From Gammaproteobacteria bacterium (GTDB lineage Bacteria; Pseudomonadota; Gammaproteobacteria; Ga0077536), in assembly GCA_030639105.1 (NCBI GenBank), contig DAOWDI010000196.1:1-17072 (forward strand): 17,072 nt of DNA, in the 5' to 3' direction. The notes beneath the pieces are model-generated. The model was given only the letters and a program-made list of their open reading frames with translations. It did no database searches and was not told where the DNA came from. A program made the translations under genes and the position numbers. Numbering within the stretch: position 1 is the first letter of the stretch; every line of letters begins with the position of its first letter. Positions 7,860 through 15,917 of this stretch are shown one piece after another.

Positions 7860-9052
7860 TGCCGGGTCTTCCCGGTGGGGATATCGCCGACCTGCGTGAG
7901 TGTCCACCGCGTGAGGACGGGGCCGATGAGCTCGAAGACGACCGTCGCACCGAGCACCACCGGTAGAACAATGTCCTTGATTTCCGGAAGGCGCTGAGCC
8001 GCGAGCAGGGCCATGCCGATGGCGACCCCGGCCTGGGGCAGCAGGGCGAGGCCCATGCGGTTGCGGATCACTGGCTCGGCGCCGCTCAACCAGCCGCCCA
8101 ACCGTGTACCGAGGATGCGGCCGGTGATCCGCAGCCCGATGTAGGCTGCGCCCAGCAAGCCGACCTGCGCCAATGCCTCCACGTGCAGGGCGGCGCCGGC
8201 CAGTAAGAAGAACAGGATCATGAACGGCCATTCGATGCCCTCGATCTCGTGGAAGGGACGGTCGTGATGGCTGGCAAGATTGGCCACCACGGCGCCCAGC
8301 GCCATGGCCGCCAGGATATAGGAGACCTCCACCCACACCGCGAGCCCCGCGCACAGCAGGACCAGGCCGAGTGCCTCGGCCTGGGTCGGCTCGCCCGGGA
8401 GGATGCGGCCGGTGAGATAGGCCATGGGCAGGCCGAGAATGACGCCTAAGCAGACCGCGCCACCGATCTCCCAGGCGCCGGCAGTTAGGATGTCAACCGC
8501 ACCGGCCGCACCGGTAAGCGCCTGGGCGGCCGCGAGCAGCAGGCTGAACAGCAGCAGCCCCCAGGCATCGTCGATGGCTACGATCCCCAGCAGGGTAGCG
8601 GTGAACTTACCTTCGGCATGAGCTTCGCGCACGACATCGACGGTGGCCGCGGGTGCCGTGGCCGGGGCGATGCCGGCCAACAACAGAGCCACTTCGATGG
8701 GTACGCCGAACAGGGTCAGGATGGTGAACATCAGCAGCGCCGTCATGAGGACCTCGCCAATGGACATGGTAAGCACCGCGCGGCCCAGCTCATGGAGTCT
8801 TATCCGGGTCATGTTCTGCCCCAGCAGGAAACCGATCATGGCCAATGCGACATCGGTCAGCACTGGAAACCATGCATCGGTGAACGCAGGCAGCCAGTCG
8901 AGTACCGACGGACCGATAACGAACCCCGCCAGCAGCAACAGGGTGACCCGCGGCAAGGGGGTGTGCCGCCCGGCCAGGTCGGCCAGCAGGCCGAGCAGAA
9001 ACAGGCCGCCAAAGGTGATCAGGATCTGGGCGATAGCGGGGATGTCAGTCAC
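7856..9052 (-). CDS. CPA2-type monovalent cation:proton antiporter within the N-ATPase operon
   Basis: The 398-residue product is almost all membrane helices (12 or so), the size of the membrane domain of Kef/NapA-type CPA2 antiporters, which exchange Na+ or K+ for H+ across the inner membrane. The paired aspartates D161-D162 in VAIDDAWGLLLF match the ion-binding DD of electrogenic NapA/NhaA-like members. The ATAPAATVDVVREAHAEGKF segment before it is the usual CPA2 block. There is no C-terminal RCK/TrkA-N nucleotide-binding domain. The start is taken as GTG 9052: AGGAG lies eight bases upstream and the codon overlaps the atpQ stop (GTGACTGA). Its own stop overlaps the atpR GTG. It is thus translationally locked between atpQ and atpR, where the standard N-ATPase operon has no gene. 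Substrate ion is not predictable here. Confidence 0.9.
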   Translation of the reverse strand: MTDIPAIAQILITFGGLFLLGLLADLAGRHTPLPRVTLLLLAGFVIGPSVLDWLPAFTDAWFPVLTDVALAMIGFLLGQNMTRIRLHELGRAVLTMSIGEVLMTALLMFTILTLFGVPIEVALLLAGIAPATAPAATVDVVREAHAEGKFTATLLGIVAIDDAWGLLLFSLLLAAAQALTGAAGAVDILTAGAWEIGGAVCLGVILGLPMAYLTGRILPGEPTQAEALGLVLLCAGLAVWVEVSYILAAMALGAVVANLASHHDRPFHEIEGIEWPFMILFFLLAGAALHVEALAQVGLLGAAYIGLRITGRILGTRLGGWLSGAEPVIRNRMGLALLPQAGVAIGMALLAAQRLPEIKDIVLPVVLGATVVFELIGPVLTRWTLTQVGDIPTGKTRQ

Positions 9053-9348
9053 GCTCGCTCTCCTGTTTGATCCAGTACCAGGCATTGATGCAGCCCAGCG
9101 CCATGCCGATGATGAGAAAGGTCAGTGTCCAGGAGACTTGACCCGGCCAACGTCGGTCCAGCCAGACACCCGCGGCGATGCCAAGGAGGGTGGGTACGGC
9201 CACGGACCAGCCCACCAGGCCGAACATGCCGAGCCCGAACCAGGCGCTGCGCCGGTCCTCTTTGCGGGCGCGCAGCTTGCGCCCGGCCCGGCGGCCGATC
9301 TGCTCACCCAGCCTTGCCGGCGGTTTGTGCCTGTGTTCATCCGGTGTT

Positions 9349-9356
<8 letters not shown>
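9045..9356 (-). CDS. atpQ: N-ATPase accessory protein AtpQ (AtpI/AtpZ-like)
   Basis: AtpQ is the small two-helix membrane protein of N-ATPase operons, related to AtpZ/AtpI proteins that aid c-ring assembly or divalent cation supply. The 103-residue product has a basic N-terminus (RRAGRKLRARKEDRR), then hydrophobic helices at about 42-66 (GLVGWSVAVPTLLGIAAGVWLD) and 75-96. It ends GCINAWYWIKQE, a family-like tail. The start is taken as TTG 9356, because AGGAGAAG stands at the right distance upstream and the codon overlaps the atpC stop (TTGGCTAA). The next in-frame start further upstream, at 9443, would run 90 bases into atpC with arginine-rich, antisense-like sequence. Confidence 0.88.
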
Positions 9357-11269
<1,913 letters not shown>

Positions 11270-11354
11270 TCAGGTTAAATTTCTGGTTCTCCCGTTCACT
11301 TTACGGGATCCCCGGTCTTGTAGGTGCGAAATCGACCGCTACGGCGCGCATCGT

Positions 11355-11381
11355 CCCCGCTACTGGGCGTAATAAGCGGGG
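11355..11381. repeat. 7-bp inverted repeat in the divergent promoter region
   Basis: CCCCGCT (11355-11361) and AGCGGGG (11375-11381) are perfect inverted copies separated by 13 bases. No T tract follows on either strand, so it is not a normal terminator. It lies between atpD and the FNR-type palindrome and could be an operator or an RNA hairpin in the atp leader. The remaining parts of the 357-base gap (11177-11354 and 11436-11533) show nothing else I can name. Confidence 0.4.
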
Positions 11382-11387
11382 ATTGCT

Positions 11388-11429
11388 TTGACCCAGGTCA
11401 CAATATTTTTGTCGAGGTGCCGATAGAAT
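11388..11429 (+). promoter_or_regulatory. class II FNR/CRP-type promoter for the glycan cluster
   Basis: TTGACCCAGGTCAC (11388-11401) is a near-perfect FNR/Anr-type site (TTGAC-N4-GTCAA with one mismatch), with the inner palindrome TGACC-CA-GGTCA. TAGAAT at 11424-11429 is a five-of-six match to the -10 consensus. If it is the -10, transcription starts near 11436 and the palindrome is centred at -41.5, exactly the class II activator position of FNR. There is no good -35 hexamer, as expected of activator-dependent promoters. The first gene begins at 11534, leaving a leader of about 100 bases. Confidence 0.5.
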
Positions 11430-11533
11430 GTATACGTAGCAAAATTTGGATAATAAGGCTAAAAAACCTGCTGCGGTACGCTACTAGAGCCGGACGTTTC
11501 GGCTCCGGATCCTCGACCAAATGGAGATAGCAG

Positions 11534-12718
11534 ATGACAAGTCCAAACATTCGGCTGCTGGAGCATAGGCTGGTGCGCGAACACGGACCCTCAATCGCCC
11601 TCGTCAGTACGTATATACCAACCAAGTGCGGTCTCGCAACATTCACTCATTCCCTGGTCACCGCATTTACCGCACGCCGCGCCGCGCCCGATATCGGTGT
11701 TGTGAGAATCGACAACGGGGATGATGATAACAGTGCCGATAGTAAAGTCGTGGCGCGGATGGATCCGAATTGTGCACGCTCGCTGAGCGCTGCGGCGGCG
11801 AAACTTAACACCTACGAGGTGGTGATCGTCCAACATGAGTTCGGTATATTCGGCCGCGACGACGGTGCTTCCGTTATCACCTTGCTGGAACAACTCAACG
11901 GACAGGTGATAGTGACACTGCACACGGTCCCGACCTCGCCGACGAGGCGGCAGAAGCAGATCCTCGAGCGCATCGGTGAGTTGGCCGATGCCGTCATCGT
12001 GATGTCGAATGCCGCGAGGCGGGTGCTCGATCGTCGTTACGCGATAACCCCGGAGAAGCTGACCGTCGTCCCGCACGGAGCACATTGTTATGTTAGCGAC
12101 GATAGCGATCGTGCGGACGGGAGACCGGTCATCCTCACCTGGGGGTTAGTGGGGCCCGGCAAAGGCATCGAATGGGGGATTGAGGCCCTGGCGCAGCTGC
12201 GGGACCTCGATCCGCGGCCGTTGTATCGAGTCGTCGGACAAACTCATCCAAACGTATTGCGCAGGGAAGGGGAGCGCTACCGTGAACACCTGTTGGCAAT
12301 AGCAGAGCAGCGCGGTGTAACCGGCATGTTGCAGATGCGCTCCGAATACCTCGATCACCAGCGCCTCGAACGTGTGGTCGGATCGGCCGATATCGTTTTG
12401 CTGCCATATGACTCGCGCGATCAGGCAACCTCGGGCGTTTTGATCGATGCGGTCGCCGCCGGCAAACCCGTCGTGGCAACCCGGTTTCCGCATGCCTCGG
12501 ATTTGTTGTCGACGGGCGCGGGCCGCCTGGTGCCGCACCAGGACGCACAAGCCATAGCCGACGCACTGAGGGCGTTGCTCTGTGAGCCTGATCTTTATGA
12601 CGCTGCGGCTACGCGAGCGCGATCGTTGGCGAAAACTTTGAGTTGGACGAGTGTCGCCGCAAGGTATGAGCGTCTTGCCGCCACGTTATACGCAGGTCGC
12701 ACGCCACAGGTTGCGTGA
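11534..12718 (+). CDS. GT4-type glycosyltransferase
   Basis: The 394-residue product is a GT-B fold retaining glycosyltransferase, which moves a sugar from a nucleotide sugar to an acceptor at the cytoplasmic side. The N-terminal domain opens with IALVSTYIPTKCGLATFTHSL (residues 21-41), including the glycine-containing loop of GT4 enzymes. HEFGIFG at 101-107 and TLHTVP at 128-133 are usual acceptor-domain motifs. The donor domain holds LTWGLVGPGKGIEWGIEAL (201-219) and SADIVLLPYDSRDQATSGVLIDAVAAGKPVVAT at 284-316. The usual E-x7-E pair is replaced by polar or acidic residues (D296 region and D305), so the donor pocket is atypical. GGAGA lies seven bases before ATG 11534. Its stop overlaps the next gene (GTGA). 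Given the mannoside-type neighbours, GDP-mannose is a plausible donor, but this is inference. Confidence 0.9.
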   Translation: MTSPNIRLLEHRLVREHGPSIALVSTYIPTKCGLATFTHSLVTAFTARRAAPDIGVVRIDNGDDDNSADSKVVARMDPNCARSLSAAAAKLNTYEVVIVQHEFGIFGRDDGASVITLLEQLNGQVIVTLHTVPTSPTRRQKQILERIGELADAVIVMSNAARRVLDRRYAITPEKLTVVPHGAHCYVSDDSDRADGRPVILTWGLVGPGKGIEWGIEALAQLRDLDPRPLYRVVGQTHPNVLRREGERYREHLLAIAEQRGVTGMLQMRSEYLDHQRLERVVGSADIVLLPYDSRDQATSGVLIDAVAAGKPVVATRFPHASDLLSTGAGRLVPHQDAQAIADALRALLCEPDLYDAAATRARSLAKTLSWTSVAARYERLAATLYAGRTPQVA

Positions 12719-13911
12719 GGTTTCCATCCCCAAACTTCCAGCATCTTCAGCGTTTGTCTGATGATACTGGATTGATCGAACATGCCTGGTTCGAGCTGCC
12801 GCGCCGATGCTGCGGATATACCGTCGATGACGTTGCACGCGGTCTGTTGGTGATCTGCCGGGAGCCGCGGGCAGAAACGGTACCGCGGCTGGTAAGCTTG
12901 GCGGAAATCTATCTGGACTTCCTCTATCACGCATTAGGTAGCAACGGTCGTTATCGCAACCGGATGAGCTACGCGCGCGAGTGGCTGGATGAGTCCCCGT
13001 CCGACGACGCGCACGGGCGCGCCCTATGGGCGCTGGGAACGGCTGCGCTCAGCGCGCCTTCGGCGGCGATGAAACGTGCTGCGAACCGTTTGTTCGAGGC
13101 CGCGAGCTCCTTCGATACGCCGTATGCGCGCGCGAATGCCTATGCGATTTTGGGGGCGGCGGCGTTGCTCGAAACAGACCCCCGCAACGATCACGCGAAG
13201 CGGCTCCTTGAGCGATGCACTGTGCGCCTGCAGGGATTGCGGGTCTCGCAACAATGGCCGTGGCCAGAACCCAGGCTGACCTATGACAACGCCCGTATCC
13301 CGCAGAGTTTGTTGGTCGCGGGCGCAGTGACCGATAATGCCCCGATGGTAGAGGAGGGTTTGGCGCTACTAAAATGGCTGGTCGATGTCGAGACGCAAGG
13401 TCCGCATTTTAGTTTCGCGCCGAGTGGTGGCTGGCGAGAGGATGAGCCGCGGCCGGGATTCGACCAGCAGCCACTCGAAGCGGCAGCGATGGTCGACGCC
13501 TGTGTGGACGCATTTTGGGTTTCCGGCGATATAAGGTGGGCTGATCTTGGGTTGAATGCGGTACGCTGGTTTTTAGGCGCCAATGATAAAAGCCTTACGC
13601 TCTACGACGAAAACACCGGTGGTTGTTGTGACGGTCTTACCGCTAGTGGGGTGAATGAGAATCAGGGTGCGGAATCGACCTTGGCCTGTATCGCCGCGTT
13701 GCAGCAGGTGCGGCGAATTGACTCAATGCTCGCCCATCGATGCCTGCAAGGCGAGCAGCAGGTCGGTTTCGTGAGCGGTAACCGCACCAACCGCACAATC
13801 GGCGGCCCCGTAGGTCAGATAGATGGTGCCATCACCAAATCGGTGAGCGCCGCCGACAAAGACCACGTCATCGACATCGCCCCACCGCTCCCACGGCAAC
13901 TCGGGCGTTAA
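12715..13911 (+). CDS. six-hairpin (alpha/alpha) barrel protein paired with GT4 glycosyltransferases
   Basis: The 398-residue product belongs to the helical, six-hairpin-glycosidase-like proteins often encoded next to GT4 and GH130 genes and annotated only as glycosyltransferase-associated. Visible conserved blocks are CCGYTVDDVARGLLV (residues 32-46), SPSDDAHGRALWALGTAAL (94-112), DNARIPQSLL and NENQGAESTLACIAAL near the end. Many repeated helices alternate with these loops. Catalytic activity is unproven. The start is GTG 12715, overlapping the GT4 stop by four bases. The family-like part ends at about 13710. The last ~60 codons run antisense through the 3' end of the GH130 gene and read like low-information sequence (GGPVGQIDG, APPLPRQLGR), so an original stop near 13720 may have been lost. 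Confidence 0.75.
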   Translation: MRFPSPNFQHLQRLSDDTGLIEHAWFELPRRCCGYTVDDVARGLLVICREPRAETVPRLVSLAEIYLDFLYHALGSNGRYRNRMSYAREWLDESPSDDAHGRALWALGTAALSAPSAAMKRAANRLFEAASSFDTPYARANAYAILGAAALLETDPRNDHAKRLLERCTVRLQGLRVSQQWPWPEPRLTYDNARIPQSLLVAGAVTDNAPMVEEGLALLKWLVDVETQGPHFSFAPSGGWREDEPRPGFDQQPLEAAAMVDACVDAFWVSGDIRWADLGLNAVRWFLGANDKSLTLYDENTGGCCDGLTASGVNENQGAESTLACIAALQQVRRIDSMLAHRCLQGEQQVGFVSGNRTNRTIGGPVGQIDGAITKSVSAADKDHVIDIAPPLPRQLGR

Positions 13912-14730
13912 TATCGGGTCCGCAAGTTTTCCCGCAATGCGTCCCGTATCATGGTCGAGCAGCGCAACATTCATGGTGTAGACGCCATCGCTATTGCGCT
14001 CGTGGAAGAACAGCAAGAGGCCGTGTTCGGTGTGTAGTGGCGGCGCGCCGGCACCGATGCCCAGTGCCCCGGGCGACGGGCGCAATAGGGTGTGATGATC
14101 GAGTTCGTCCAGATGCAATCGCCAGTAACTCTCGTCGCTCCGCAGCAAGGCATCGAGCGAGTCAAACACGGCGAGCTGCATGTCGGGATGTAGACGATGG
14201 ATCAGTGCCACGCGCCCATCGCTGAGATTGAAGATGACGGCATCCTTGTTTTCGTACCCCGCAGGGCCAATGATGTGACCGGAATCGGTGTGCAGGACAA
14301 ACCGGTCGACCTCATAGATGAGGCGATCGAGCCCGATCTGCCAGGGACTGCCGTGGCTGGGATCGGGGAAATGCGTATAGGTCATGACGATATGTTCTTG
14401 ACCGTCGCTATGAACTCGCTGGACCCGGGGATCTTCATAAGAGAACACGGTATCGGACGAACCTCGAGCCAACACCTGCTGGAATTCATAATGGATTCCG
14501 TCGCTCGAGGTGAATACCAGAACATCGGAGATGTAATCGATAAAGCGGGGCCCCGTATCACCGTTGCGCCGGTAGCCGTTGCGGATACCGCGAGCGAACA
14601 GATGCAGGATCCCATCATGGTGGATGACCCCGGCATTGAATATCGCCCCGTAACCGGGAACCGCGTCCGGCGCAACGATGGGTTCGGTGCTTACTCGACG
14701 TAGGTTGACTGATGACATGTCTGCAAGCAT
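13723..14730 (-). CDS. GH130 family beta-mannoside phosphorylase or mannosidase
   Basis: GH130 enzymes (formerly the PH1107-related glycosidases) cleave beta-mannosides, mostly by phosphorolysis to mannose 1-phosphate. The 335-residue product shows the five-bladed propeller pattern. The general-acid motif is YEDPR (D100). Later come ENKDAVIF (K162), ALIHR (H178-R179), LLFFHER (H243), GDVDDVVFVGG and the closing YLTYGAADCAVG. K162 and the H-R pair lie where GH130 phosphorylases keep basic residues for phosphate, which favours phosphorylase over hydrolase; I could not align structures. ATG 14730 is the longest start, but ATG 14718 (MSSVNLRR) is equally likely, since a predicted promoter would start transcription near 14728. 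It is divergent from the second GH130 gene and its 3' end overlaps the helical-barrel gene by 189 bases. Confidence 0.9.
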   Translation of the reverse strand: MLADMSSVNLRRVSTEPIVAPDAVPGYGAIFNAGVIHHDGILHLFARGIRNGYRRNGDTGPRFIDYISDVLVFTSSDGIHYEFQQVLARGSSDTVFSYEDPRVQRVHSDGQEHIVMTYTHFPDPSHGSPWQIGLDRLIYEVDRFVLHTDSGHIIGPAGYENKDAVIFNLSDGRVALIHRLHPDMQLAVFDSLDALLRSDESYWRLHLDELDHHTLLRPSPGALGIGAGAPPLHTEHGLLLFFHERNSDGVYTMNVALLDHDTGRIAGKLADPILTPELPWERWGDVDDVVFVGGAHRFGDGTIYLTYGAADCAVGAVTAHETDLLLALQASMGEH

Positions 14731-14734
14731 AGAA

Positions 14735-14764
14735 GGTATAGTTCATCGTTGAACGTCGATGCAA
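14735..14764 (-). promoter_or_regulatory. possible sigma70 promoter for the minus-strand GH130 gene
   Basis: Read on the minus strand, TTGCAT (14764-14759) and TATACC (14740-14735) are separated by 18 bases. The predicted start, near 14728, would make the message nearly leaderless for ATG 14718. The match is moderate and one of several AT-rich possibilities in the 145-base divergent gap. Confidence 0.3.
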
Positions 14765-14875
14765 CGGTTTGTGACATTAAACTATCAAAAACGTGATGGC
14801 AAACGCATGATCGCTTACGATAGCAGCAGATCCGCAACAGTTTTTAACCGCAAGGCGATGGTGAGCAATAGGTAA

Positions 14876-15907
14876 ATGGGCGACGGTAAGCACGAATTGT
14901 TCCGGCGTTACGACGGCAACCCCGTCTTGGTTGCCGACGACTGGCCGTACACTGTCAACTCGGTATTCAACCCGGGTGTGGTGCAGCATGAAAATGACAC
15001 TGTCCTGCTGGTACGGGTCGAAGACCGCAGCGGTCTGTCGCATCTCGGCGTGGCTCGCAGCAAAGATGGGTACACCGATTGGCAGATTGATCCGGAACCG
15101 AGTTTCGAGGCCGACGAAAATCGGTTTGAGGAGACCTGGGGGATCGAGGACCCGCGGATCACCCGCTGCGATGATGAATATATGATCGTCTACACCGGAT
15201 TTTCGCGCGGCGGGCCTCTCGTGTGTCTGGCGGCGACCCAGGATTTTAGGACCTTCGAGCGCCGCGGCGTGCTGATGGTCCCCGAAGACAAGGACGCAGC
15301 CTTGTTCCCCTGCACCTTCAACGGCCGCTGGGGACTCCTGCATCGGCCAGTATCCGCCGGTTCCGAAAACGCCCGCGTGGGGGCCCACATCTGGTTGTCC
15401 TGGAGTCCCGATCTGCGTCATTGGGGTGATCACACGGTCTTGATCCACGCGCGGGAGGGCGGTTGGTGGGATGCGAACAAGGTCGGACTCGGTCCCCCTC
15501 CTCTGCTCACCGAATATGGCTGGTTAGTGCTGTACCATGGCGTGCGCGTCACCGCGTCGGGGTCCATCTACCGCCTGGGTCTCGCCCTACTCGACCGCGA
15601 GAACCCCGAGATCATGCTGGTCCGCGGCAACGAGTGGATATTCGGGCCCGCGCGCGATTATGAGCGCAGCGGCGACGTCCCCGATGTCGTGTTCCCGTGC
15701 GGCTGGTTGCTCGATACGGATCAGCGGTCGCTACGCATCTATTACGGGGCCGCCGACACCTCCATTTGTGTCGCCACTGCCGACCTCGATGCGCTGGTCG
15801 CCCACCTGCATCGACACTGCATTTGTGGTTGCGCCCACGCGATCGGCTATCGTTGCCGGGTTGCGGCAAGCGAGCCGGTCGATATCAGCAATAACGGGTC
15901 AGGGTGA
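14876..15907 (+). CDS. second GH130 family beta-mannoside phosphorylase or mannosidase
   Basis: The 343-residue product is a GH130 paralogue from a different subgroup than its divergent neighbour. Motifs in order are NPVLVADDWPYTVNSVFNPGVV (15-36), LLVRVEDRSGLSHLGVARS (44-62), GIEDPRIT with general acid D92, and PEDKDAALFPCTFNGRWGLLHRP (136-158) with K139 and H156-R157. Then LGPPPLLTEYGWLVLYHGV (205-223), DVPDVVFPCG (267-276) and YYGAADTSICVAT (289-301) follow. The lysine and H-R residues suggest phosphate use, as in GH130 phosphorylases. After about residue 310 the tail has several cysteines (HRHCICGCAHAIGYRC) and is not part of the family fold. ATG 14876 has AGG five bases upstream. The next gene starts ten bases after the stop, so the two form an operon. 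Confidence 0.92.
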   Translation: MGDGKHELFRRYDGNPVLVADDWPYTVNSVFNPGVVQHENDTVLLVRVEDRSGLSHLGVARSKDGYTDWQIDPEPSFEADENRFEETWGIEDPRITRCDDEYMIVYTGFSRGGPLVCLAATQDFRTFERRGVLMVPEDKDAALFPCTFNGRWGLLHRPVSAGSENARVGAHIWLSWSPDLRHWGDHTVLIHAREGGWWDANKVGLGPPPLLTEYGWLVLYHGVRVTASGSIYRLGLALLDRENPEIMLVRGNEWIFGPARDYERSGDVPDVVFPCGWLLDTDQRSLRIYYGAADTSICVATADLDALVAHLHRHCICGCAHAIGYRCRVAASEPVDISNNGSG

Positions 15908-15917
15908 TGTGAACGAC

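Noticed and set aside
7860..8354. Long N-terminal extension of the atpR frame
   Set aside because: The extension is arginine/glycine-rich sequence overlapping the antiporter gene in another frame; the AtpR-like part starts at the GTG at 7859.
14777..15448. 223-codon minus-strand open frame under the second GH130 gene
   Set aside because: It is antisense to a well-conserved GH130 and shows no recognisable domain.
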